From Thermus arciformis (lineage in GTDB: Bacteria; Deinococcota; Deinococci; Deinococcales; Thermaceae), in the NCBI RefSeq assembly GCF_900102145.1, contig NZ_FNBC01000013.1, positions 1 to 58,765 of the forward strand: DNA of 58,765 bases, given 5' to 3'. This document shows, in pieces, positions 44,493-50,756 of the stretch. Under the pieces are notes generated by a model. It was not told where the DNA came from. It did no database searches and was given only the letters and a program-made list of their open reading frames with translations. The number at the start of each line of letters is the position of its first letter. Position 1 is the stretch's first letter. Made by a program: the position numbers and the translations under genes.

Positions 44493-44838
44493 GGGGTACT
44501 TGACACGACGGAACGGGCGTTTTTTACGCTTTCACAAAGCGAAGTAAGGTGGAAAAGGGGCTTTTTGGGGCAATTTTGGACGGGGTACACCGTTTCAGCG
44601 AGATGCTATAATGCCTTTGTCCGGACCTCCGGACGGGGATCTTGAAAGCCGGTTTTTCCCTTGCGGAAGGCGAATATGCGCTTTTTCTTTTCATCGCCCC
44701 TTCCTCTTGTGGCTTTCTATCGGTGTAAACCCTCAAAAACCCCCGTTATTCGCCGTGTGCATATTCCAAGCTTCATCTTTCTCACAAACCCCCCCTCTGG
44801 CGGCGCCGTCCAGGACGGGGTTCTGAGGGGGGTAGAGT
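44493..44838 (+). promoter_or_regulatory. CRISPR leader 1
   Basis: A 346-base gene-free stretch, more AT-rich than the genome, between cas1 and the first repeat. It has TATAAT at 44607-44612, a palindrome GTCCGGA-CC-TCCGGAC at 44619-44634 and a block near 44750-44820 conserved almost base for base in the second leader (58640-58725). It should promote pre-crRNA and hold the Cas1 integration signals next to the repeat at 44839. Confidence 0.88.
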
Positions 44839-44916
44839 GTTGCAAGAGCTTGAGCCCCGTAAGGGGATTGCGACTCCATTAGATTGGGTGCGGCCTGAGG
44901 CGGAGCCAGGTCGCTT

Positions 44917-45256
44917 GTTGCAAGAGCTTGAGCCCCGTAAGGGGATTGCGACTCAAACTCCGGGTCTGCCCCAAGCCTGCGAACCAACATGGTTGCAAGA
45001 GCTTGAGCCCCGTAAGGGGATTGCGACTCGGGATAGACAATCTCCCCCTCAACGACTTCTATATCGTGTTGCAAGAGCTTGAGCCCCGTAAGGGGATTGC
45101 GACCACCCTGGACCTGGTGCGCGCCCCCGAGCCCGTCTCCCTCTAGTTGCAAGAGCTTGAGCCCCGTAAGGGGATTGCGACTCAAACTCCGGGTCTGCCC
45201 CAAGCCTGCGAACCAACATGGTTGCAAGAGCTTGAGCCCCGTAAGGGGATTGATAC
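44917..45256 (+). repeat. Duplicated spacer unit in array 1
   Basis: The 39-base spacer at 44953-44991 (starting TCAAACTCCGGGTCTG) is repeated exactly at 45182-45220. With the flanking repeats, the identical block exceeds 100 bases. This suggests recombination between repeats rather than independent acquisition. Confidence 0.95.
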
Positions 45257-45267
45257 TGTCTTGCCTG

Positions 45268-45786
45268 TCAAGCCACCCCTTGGGCTGGCTGACCGGCGTA
45301 GTACTCCCTGAGCCGCCCCATCATCCGCCTGAGGAGCTTGTGGGCCACGGCCAAGAGCGCCTGCTTTTTTGTCTTCCCTCGGGAAAGCAAACGGTGGTAG
45401 AAGGCCCGCATCTCTGGGTCATGCCGCACCGCCACCAAAGCCCCCATGTAGAGCTTCCGCCGCAAAAGGGGAGGCCCCTTCCTGGAAAGCCGACCCCTCT
45501 CCACGCTCTTCCCCGACTCCTCCCGCTCGGGGATGAGCCCCGCGTAGGAGGCCGCCGCCTTCGCCCGGCCCCAAAGCTCTGGCGGCAGGAGGGCCAGCAC
45601 CGCCGCCGCCACCTGGGGCCCCACCCCGGGCAGGGCCATCAGGACTTCCGCCTCGGGGAGGGCGGCGAGGAGGGCTTGACGGCCTTCGGGGGTGTTGGGG
45701 AAGCGGAGGCGGGTGGGTTTGGGGGAGTTGGAGACCAGGGCCAGGTCCAGGTGGGGTTTGCTGACGTCAATACCGGCGAAGGTCAT
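45268..45786 (-). pseudogene. IS110-family transposase, internal deletion
   Basis: A 172-residue open frame where a full IS110 recombinase has about 310-420. The N-terminus MTFAGIDVSKPHLDLALVSN is the start of the DEDD (RuvC-like) domain; at about residue 50 the chain jumps (LPEAEVLMALPGVGPQVAAA) to the C-terminal Transposase_20 domain (YAGLIPEREESGKSVERGRL, GKTKKQALLAVAHKLL). The lost part includes the remaining acidic catalytic residues of the DEDD domain. The C-terminal Ser region remains. The frame is kept, so a protein may still be made, but it should be inactive. The longer frame to 45864 starts upstream of the family N-terminus and is not used. Confidence 0.85.
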
Positions 45787-45978
45787 GGGCTCTCTCCTTT
45801 TTGGTAAGCTGAGGGAGGTGGCCACCCGACCCCGTGGGCCTTCCATGTGGATGCGGTCTTGCACGACCGGGATACTGTGCGGCGGGGAGGCCGGGGCGGG
45901 TGGCTACCCATCAATCCCGCGGGCGTGGGTGCCCGGCAACCAGGGCGGTAGGGCCTCCCTCAGGGGGCAAGATACATG
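45787..45978 (-). ncRNA. Candidate IS110 bridge RNA region
   Basis: Non-coding end upstream of the transposase, read on the minus strand. A stem CTACC/GGTAG (around 45948-45952 and 45903-45907) encloses a loop whose 3' side carries GGGATTG (complement of 45912-45918), equal to the repeat bases left of the junction (45246-45252). Its 5' side carries GGTTGC (complement of 45936-45941), able to pair with GCGACC across the right junction with one G-U. Further 3', GATACTGT (45871-45878 on plus) equals the element's left end (45252-45259), and CATGT (45844-45848) matches the right end ACATG. These fit target- and donor-guide loops of bridge RNAs. Identification is inference from matches and layout. 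Confidence 0.55.
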
Positions 45979-46170
45979 CGACCCCGGTAGCCGCCCATGC
46001 CGGGCAGGGCCTAGGTTTAGGGTTGCAAGAGCTTGAGCCCCGTAAGGGGATTGCGACGGCGCGTCCGAGGAGAGGCGGATGAGGTCCCTTAGGTGGAAGT
46101 TGCAAGAGGTTGAGCCCCGTAAGGAGATTGCCTCGGGCGGGGGCTTGTATCTTTTCCCTAGGAGGCGTCC

Positions 46171-48078
46171 ATGCAGGCCCCGGTGTACCTGTGCCTTCTG
46201 GGCAACGACCCGGCCCCCGCCTACCTCGGCCTGAAGCTGGTGGAGCGGAAGGCGGGGAGGGTGGCGAAGGCCGTCTTTTACTCCTTCCCGGAGTGGAACG
46301 AGGAGTACAGGAAAAAGCGCCAGGCCCTTTTCCGCCTCCTTTCCGAAAAGGGCGTCCCCCACGAGGAGAGGCCCCTGGAAGAGGGGCTGGGAGAGGCGGA
46401 GGCCCGGGAGGTCTGGGTGAACCTCACGGGAGGGGCCAAGCTCTGGGCGGTCAGATTCTTCGGGCGCTGGCGGCGGCCCGGCGCCCGGGTCTTCCTCGTG
46501 GAGGGCCACCGCGTCCTCGAGGCGCCCAGGGCCCTTTTCCTCTGGCCCCGGGAGGAGGAGCTTTCCCTAGAGGGGGAAGCCCTCACCCTGGAGGAGTACG
46601 CCAAGCTCTACCTGGAGCCCCTGGGGGAAGCCTGGGAGCGGGTTCCCCCGCCCGGGGCCTTCCCCCCTAGAGCCCAGGCGGCCCGCCTTCCCAGCCGAGA
46701 GGGCGGGGTGTTCGTGGTCCACCGGGGCCTTCCCTACTGGGTGCGGCCCCACCTGGGGGACGAGGCCAAGGACATGTCCCGGAAGGCTCTTTCCGCCTTC
46801 TCCGGTGAGGCCAAGCGTCTTGGGGGCCAGCTCTGCCTGCCCGTGGTGCCCTACCACAGGGCGCACCTCCGCTCCCGCCACCCTAGGGAGCGGGAGAAGG
46901 TCCTCGCCCGCTGGAAAGCCTGGGCCAGGGAGTACGGGGTGTTCCTGGTGGACCCGGGCAGGCCTTTGGAGGAGGTGATGGCCTCCCAAACCAAAGGGAA
47001 GGCCTCCAAGAAGGCCTTGCCCCTTCCCCAGGAGGGGCCCCTTCTCCTGGCCCTGGTTTCCGAGCAGGCCGTTCCCCTCTACGCGGCCCACCTCCACGCC
47101 CGGCCCCGGGAGGTCTACCTCCTCACCACCCCCGAGATGGAAAGCCGCCTCCGCTGGGCGGAGGCCTTCTTCCGGGGCAAGGGGGTGCGGGTGCATAGGA
47201 GCTTCGTCCCCGGGCCCTGGGCCCTGAAGGAGGTGCGGGACCTCCTGGCCCCCGTGGTGAGGGAGGCCCTGAGCAAGGGCTTCCCCATGCACGCCAACCT
47301 GAACGGCGGGACCACGGCCATGGCCTTGGGCCTCTACCTGGCCCTGGAGGAGGGGGCCCAGGCCCACTACCTGGACGGGGATCGCCTCTTCCTTCTGGAC
47401 GGAGGGGAGGCTGAGGTGCCCTGGGAGGAGGGGGCCCCGGAGGACCTTCTCGCCCTGAGGGGGTACCGCCTCGAGGAGAACCACCCCGGGGCCCGGCCCA
47501 ACCCCGGGCTCCTCGCCCTGGCCGAGGAGATCCTGGAGCGATGGGACGAGGTGCAGGCCTCCTGGGAGGCCTCGCCCTTGGTGGGGAGGTTCTTCGGCCT
47601 CTGGAGGAAGCGCTTCGGCCAGGCCTTTCCCCCGGAACGCCTTTCCGGGCTCAAGGGGCTTCCCCTGGAGTACGCGGTCTACAGCCACCTGAACGCCCAC
47701 CTGGCCCCAAGAGGAGGCCGGGCCCGCATGGGCGGGCACCTGGTGCCCCTGGGGGGCAACGAGGCCCTGGCCCCCCAGTCCACGGAGGTGGACGGGGTCT
47801 TCTTCTACCGGGGCGCCCTCTGGCTCGTGGAGTGCAAGCCTAGGGACGAGGGCCTACGGGAGCGGGCCCTCCTCATGGGCGAGCTGGTGCGCTCCGTGGG
47901 TGGGGTGGGGGCCAGGGGGCTCATGGTGGCCCGGCGTTGGCGGGAAGCCCCGCCTCCGGCGAGCCCCAACCTGGTCTACATGGCCTTAGAGGGAGGCGAA
48001 GGCGTCCCCGGGGTCTACCGCTTCCCCCAGGATCTGGGCGAGGTCCTCTCACGGGATCCGGCGCCGCGGAGGGGCTAG
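46171..48078 (+). CDS. can1: Can1, cOA-activated CRISPR ancillary nuclease
   Basis: A 635-residue protein with the architecture and length of T. thermophilus Can1 (TTHB144, from memory). Two CARF domains sit in one chain: the first with VYLCLLGNDPAPAYLGLKLV and VWVNLTGGAKLWAVRF, the second with LLLALVSEQAVPLYAAHLHA and HANLNGGTTAMALGLYLAL. The C-terminal PD-(D/E)xK nuclease has STEVDGVFFYRGALWLVECK, D541, E554 and K556. Cyclic tetra-adenylate switches it on to nick supercoiled DNA. AGGAGG precedes the ATG; a TATCTT box lies at 46148. It follows array 1 and overlaps the convergent HEPN-like gene by 30 bases. Confidence 0.93.
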   Translation: MQAPVYLCLLGNDPAPAYLGLKLVERKAGRVAKAVFYSFPEWNEEYRKKRQALFRLLSEKGVPHEERPLEEGLGEAEAREVWVNLTGGAKLWAVRFFGRWRRPGARVFLVEGHRVLEAPRALFLWPREEELSLEGEALTLEEYAKLYLEPLGEAWERVPPPGAFPPRAQAARLPSREGGVFVVHRGLPYWVRPHLGDEAKDMSRKALSAFSGEAKRLGGQLCLPVVPYHRAHLRSRHPREREKVLARWKAWAREYGVFLVDPGRPLEEVMASQTKGKASKKALPLPQEGPLLLALVSEQAVPLYAAHLHARPREVYLLTTPEMESRLRWAEAFFRGKGVRVHRSFVPGPWALKEVRDLLAPVVREALSKGFPMHANLNGGTTAMALGLYLALEEGAQAHYLDGDRLFLLDGGEAEVPWEEGAPEDLLALRGYRLEENHPGARPNPGLLALAEEILERWDEVQASWEASPLVGRFFGLWRKRFGQAFPPERLSGLKGLPLEYAVYSHLNAHLAPRGGRARMGGHLVPLGGNEALAPQSTEVDGVFFYRGALWLVECKPRDEGLRERALLMGELVRSVGGVGARGLMVARRWREAPPPASPNLVYMALEGGEGVPGVYRFPQDLGEVLSRDPAPRRG

Positions 48079-48570
48079 GGTCCTTTTCGCCAGGGGCCTC
48101 CGGGGGAAGGGAAGGGTTTTCCAGGCCCCCGGGGGGCGCTCCTCGGCCTCCGGGGCCTTGGCCTTTTCCGGGGGAATGACCTCGGGGAAGGCCAGGGGGG
48201 TGGGGGGAGGAGGGGCTTCCAGAAAGGTCATCCTGGCCTTCCACTCCTCCCGGCTGTAGAACCCTTGGCGCTCCACGGCGGCGAGGAGCCGGGCCACGAG
48301 GGCCCTTCCCTCGGCGAAGGCCCAGGAGGGCACCTCGGCCCTATCGTGCAACACGGCGTTCCTCAGCTCCACGAGCCGCCAAAGCCTCTCCCGGAGGGCT
48401 GGGCCGTCGGAGTGGCTCTGGAAGAAGGCCTCCGCCGCCCCCGAACGGAGTTTGGCCCCTAGGGTGTCCTCCTTGGGGGCCCCCAGGCGCTCCAAAAGCT
48501 CCTCCAGAAGGAGGACGAGACGGATGAAGTCCCCCAAGGGGTCTCCGGTGCGCTGCCAGAGGGCTTCCAT
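48049..48570 (-). CDS. HEPN-like protein in a CRISPR-embedded operon
   Basis: A 173-residue protein of unknown family. Helical residues 1-110 contain ERLWRLVELRNAVLHDRAEV, with R70-N71 and H75 forming an R-x4-H motif typical of HEPN RNases. The C-terminal third is Pro/Arg-rich and probably disordered (PPPPTPLAFPEVIPPEKAKA), ending in basic residues. It is the last gene of a four-gene minus-strand operon, 4 bases after the vWA-like gene, and its 3' end overlaps can1 by 30 bases. It could be an RNase effector, or a DUF4145-like HEPN without activity. I know no named family for it. Confidence 0.6.
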   Translation of the reverse strand: MEALWQRTGDPLGDFIRLVLLLEELLERLGAPKEDTLGAKLRSGAAEAFFQSHSDGPALRERLWRLVELRNAVLHDRAEVPSWAFAEGRALVARLLAAVERQGFYSREEWKARMTFLEAPPPPTPLAFPEVIPPEKAKAPEAEERPPGAWKTLPFPRRPLAKRTLAPPRRRIP

Positions 48571-48574
48571 GGCG

Positions 48575-49294
48575 CTAGAGGAAGGGGCAGACCCGGGGGG
48601 TGGTGCCGTACCCCACCAGCCTGCCCCTTGAGGCCTGAATCAGCTCCTCCCAGAAGGTCTTGATGGAGGTGGTGAGCCGGGCGTTGGCGTTGTTGTCGTC
48701 CCCCGCCGTGATCCCGGCGATGCAGACCTCCTGGTCCTCGAGGTTGGGCAGGCCCAGGCGGGCCTTCACCCGCTGGAGAAGGCCTTGCCGCACCTCCCGC
48801 TTCTCCAGCTTGAGGCGGTAGTCGTAGAGGTTCATGAGCTCGGACTGCTCAAACCCGTGGGCCAGGACGAGGATGCGGCCGGGCTTCCGGGCCCGCTCCC
48901 CCGCCGCCTTCAGGGCCCCGATGATCTCCGTCCCCCGGCTGCACTCGGCGGCGGTCCGCTTGCGAAGCTCGTCAAAGGCCTTCAGCACCTCCTTCTGGAA
49001 GGCCTTCTTGGCTTCCTCCAGCTGAAAGCGCGGGGTGGAGAGAGGGTTGGGCGTCTCCAAGACCCGGGCGGGGGCGGTGTAGCTCCTCCCGCTGATGGGG
49101 GCAAGGGTGAGGCGGACCTGGGTGGTGACCACCTTCTCCATGAGCCGGGGGAGGACCTCGTGGGCCAGCATCTCCCGGTAGCCGTTTTGCACGTGCCGGG
49201 GGGCGCTGCACCCCAGGGCCACCAGGACCTGGTACTCCTCGGCCCCTCCCAGGAAGGGCAGGCTAAGGGCGAGGCTCAGGAGCCATGCGGTCAT
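48575..49294 (-). CDS. Exported vWA-like protein in a CRISPR-embedded operon
   Basis: A 239-residue protein with a signal peptide or N-terminal anchor (MTAWLLSLALSLPFLGGAEE). The rest has a von Willebrand A-like pattern: strand YQVLVALGCSAPRHVQ where classical domains have DxSxS, then GTEIIGALKAAGERARKPGR and strand ILVLAHGFEQSELMNLYDYR. The MIDAS Asp residues are largely absent. Four Cys residues (GCSAP, AECSRG, EVCIAG, RVCPFL) could form disulfides outside the cytoplasm. The start overlaps the membrane-protein gene by 32 bases, so the two are strongly coupled. A periplasmic binding or scaffold role is likely; the fold call is tentative. Confidence 0.6.
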   Translation of the reverse strand: MTAWLLSLALSLPFLGGAEEYQVLVALGCSAPRHVQNGYREMLAHEVLPRLMEKVVTTQVRLTLAPISGRSYTAPARVLETPNPLSTPRFQLEEAKKAFQKEVLKAFDELRKRTAAECSRGTEIIGALKAAGERARKPGRILVLAHGFEQSELMNLYDYRLKLEKREVRQGLLQRVKARLGLPNLEDQEVCIAGITAGDDNNANARLTTSIKTFWEELIQASRGRLVGYGTTPRVCPFL

Positions 49295-50228
49295 GGGCGC
49301 TTTCCTGGGTGAGGGGGTCGCTGGGGGCCTCGAGGTCCAGGGGCGGGAGGGCAGGCCGGTTCAGGGGCGGGATGTGGCCCACGAACTCGGGGGCCGGGTC
49401 CCACTGGGGCCAGGCGCGGGCGAAGCCCCGCCAGTAGGCGGCCACGTTCTCCCGGTAGTGGGCGAGGAGGTGGTCCAGGGCGCGCTCCGCGTTGCGGTTT
49501 AGGGCCAAGAGGCGCTGCCAGACCCGCCTTTCCTTCTGGGCCGCGAGGAAGAGCCTGCGGAGGAGCACCTCTCGTTCGTGGGGGCTGCGGTAGCCCAGGT
49601 AGAAGGTGAGGCCCACCAGCAACAGGCCGACGGCCATCAAGGCCAGGAGGCCGTAGATGGAATGGGCGGGGTTCCCGTGGATGGCCGCCATACGCTGGGT
49701 CCAGGAGAAGCGCAAGGCGGCGAAGAGGATCACCACGAGAAGGGGCAGGATACCCAGGATAAGGCTCAGGGGCAGGTTGCCCTTGCGGTACTCGTTCCCA
49801 GCGGCGTGCCCTAGCCAGAACAGGCCGACGGTGGCCACGGCGCCGATGATGAAGGCTTCCAACTGGTTCATCTCCAGGGTGTCCATGGCCATCTTGTTGT
49901 AGTAGGCCTCCCCTAGGAAGACCAACCCTAGGAACCCGTAGCGCGCGGCGTACCCCCCGAACACCTCGGGGGTGGGCTCGTCCTGCCCCACCACCTTCTC
50001 CAGGGCCTTGCGCTGGTGGCGGAAGAGGGCGAGCCGCTCCTCCAGCTTGGCCCGCCTGGCCAGATAGCGGCGCGCCACGCCCTCCATCCAGCGGCGGAAC
50101 CATTCCTTGAGCTGCTCGGGGTAGGGGTTGGGGGTGAGGTAGGCGAGGCTGGCGTGCTTCCGGGAAAGGGCCTTTCCGTCCCGGCGTCCCACCCAGTAGG
50201 AACGCAGCACCCTGAAGCCATTAAGCAT
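49263..50228 (-). CDS. Four-helix membrane protein in a CRISPR-embedded operon
   Basis: A 321-residue protein with an amphipathic, charge-rich N-terminal region (WMEGVARRYLARRAKLEERL), about four membrane segments (YGFLGLVFLGEAYYN, AFIIGAVATVGLFWLGHAAG, SLILGILPLLVVILFAALRF, YGLLALMAVGLLLVGLTFYL), then a helical cytoplasmic part (RRLFLAAQKERRVWQRLLAL) and a Pro-rich tail. No CARF domain, transporter motif or known family is visible. The 8-base overlap with the upstream coiled-coil gene and 32-base overlap with the vWA-like gene point to a complex made in fixed ratio. A membrane-targeting effector is one possibility. Confidence 0.65.
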   Translation of the reverse strand: MLNGFRVLRSYWVGRRDGKALSRKHASLAYLTPNPYPEQLKEWFRRWMEGVARRYLARRAKLEERLALFRHQRKALEKVVGQDEPTPEVFGGYAARYGFLGLVFLGEAYYNKMAMDTLEMNQLEAFIIGAVATVGLFWLGHAAGNEYRKGNLPLSLILGILPLLVVILFAALRFSWTQRMAAIHGNPAHSIYGLLALMAVGLLLVGLTFYLGYRSPHEREVLLRRLFLAAQKERRVWQRLLALNRNAERALDHLLAHYRENVAAYWRGFARAWPQWDPAPEFVGHIPPLNRPALPPLDLEAPSDPLTQESAHDRMAPEPRP

Positions 50229-50631
50229 GGGCCTCCTCCTTGATCTCGGGCAGGGGGAAGAAGCGGTCCAAGGCCTCCTCCATCTGGGCCAAGGCGGCGA
50301 GCCGGGCGGCCTTGAGGCGGACCTGGCTCACGAGCTGGGCCACGGCCTGCCGGTGGGCCTCCTCGAGGCGGGCGATCTCCCCCTCCACATAGCGGATGCG
50401 AAGCTCCTCCCGGGCCAGGGCGGGGCGGAGGACGGCCTCGGGGTAGCGGCCCTCCCCCTCCAGGCGCCTCAGGTGCTCAAGCGCCCCCCGGTACTCCTGG
50501 AGGGCCTTTTCCAGGGGCGCTTTCTTCTTGGCGAGCTGGGCCTCGAGGGCCCTCACCTTCTTCCCCACCCCTTCCCTCAGCAGAGCAAGCCGCGCCCGGG
50601 CCTCCTCAGGGTTCACGCGCCGCCAAAGCAT
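50221..50631 (-). CDS. Coiled-coil protein in a CRISPR-embedded operon
   Basis: A 136-residue protein from ATG 50631, nearly all alpha-helix: NPEEARARLALLREGVGKKV, ALEAQLAKKKAPLEKALQEY and VEGEIARLEEAHRQAVAQLV form heptad-like coiled coils. It resembles PspA/VipA-like or ESCRT-III-like helical hairpins in texture only. First gene of the operon. The longer frame to 50682 would run into the promoter and CRP-like site, so the ATG 50631 start is preferred. Function unknown. Confidence 0.65.
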   Translation of the reverse strand: MLWRRVNPEEARARLALLREGVGKKVRALEAQLAKKKAPLEKALQEYRGALEHLRRLEGEGRYPEAVLRPALAREELRIRYVEGEIARLEEAHRQAVAQLVSQVRLKAARLAALAQMEEALDRFFPLPEIKEEAHA

Positions 50632-50642
50632 GGCTAGGCCCC

Positions 50643-50648
50643 ATTTTC
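50643..50648 (-). promoter_or_regulatory. -10-like box of the four-gene operon
   Basis: GAAAAT on the minus strand, about 12 bases before ATG 50631. No -35 box is visible; the CRP-type site is in the activating position instead (centre about 39 bases before the likely transcription start). Confidence 0.35.
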
Positions 50649-50665
50649 TTCCGGCCTGGCCGTTT

Positions 50666-50685
50666 CCGTGTGAGGTTTGCACGGG
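50666..50685 (-). promoter_or_regulatory. Match to the T. thermophilus CRP site
   Basis: Minus-strand CCCGTGCAAACCTCACACGG agrees at every fixed position with the T. thermophilus CRP consensus as I remember it ((C/T)NNG(G/T)(G/T)C(A/C)N(A/T)NNTCACAN(G/C)(G/C)). It lies between the four-gene operon and cmr2 and could activate either. A CRP of that type is encoded at 11268-11918. Confidence 0.6.
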
Positions 50686-50688
50686 CCC

Positions 50689-50698
50689 CTGTATACAG
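50689..50698. promoter_or_regulatory. Palindrome CTGTATACAG
   Basis: A perfect 10-base palindrome beside the CRP-type site and upstream of the cmr promoter. Possible second regulator site; no evidence beyond position. Confidence 0.25.
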
Positions 50699-50707
50699 AC
50701 TTTCCCC

Positions 50708-50735
50708 TTGCCCCGGGCCGTCCGCCCCTTATAAT
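50708..50735 (+). promoter_or_regulatory. cmr operon promoter
   Basis: TTGCCC (50708-50713) and perfect TATAAT (50730-50735), 16 bases apart. The ATG of cmr2 is at 50757 with AGAGGGGG ahead of it, so this transcript has a short leader with a ribosome site. Confidence 0.65.
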
Positions 50736-50756
50736 CCCCCTCAAAGAGGGGGCACT

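Larger units (their letters stand above)
45253..45978 (-). mobile_element. IS110-family element, internally deleted, inside a CRISPR repeat
   Basis: The boundaries follow from the split repeat: removing 45253-45978 restores a perfect 36-base repeat. The dinucleotide TG stands at both junctions (45251-45252 and 45977-45978), matching the shared 2-base core of IS110 recombination; there are no terminal inverted repeats. It holds a shortened transposase gene and a 192-base non-coding end upstream of it, the layout of IS110-group elements that encode a bridge RNA. The 726-base length is about half of a full IS110. Confidence 0.85.
44839..46134 (+). CRISPR. CRISPR array 1: 8 repeats, one split by an IS110-type element
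   Basis: The 36-base repeat starts GTTGCAAGAGCTTGAGCC and ends GTAAGGGGATTGCGAC. Copies: 44839, 44917, 44992, 45068, 45146, 45221 (split), 46022, 46099. Spacers are 39-42 bases. The copy at 45221 is intact to 45252 and resumes as CGAC at 45979-45982, followed by a normal 39-base spacer. The last copy (46099-46134) is degenerate (AGAGG, GGAG, GCCTC changes), as expected distal to the leader. The last eight bases, ATTGCGAC, are the 5' tag I recall for T. thermophilus type III crRNAs. The central CCCC-GTAA-GGGG forms the hairpin. Spacers 2 and 5 are identical. Confidence 0.97.

Noticed and set aside
44500-44528. TTGACA after cas1 as a leader promoter
   Set aside because: A perfect -35-like hexamer, but no -10 box at 16-18 bases; the conserved TATAAT at 44607 is the better leader promoter.
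44733-45227. Minus-strand open frame with a repeated SPYGAQALAT peptide (and plus-strand frames with repeated KSLSPVRGL or QELEPRKGIAT)
   Set aside because: These are translations of the CRISPR repeats; the 36-base repeat plus spacers happens to stay open. No start site or family supports a protein.
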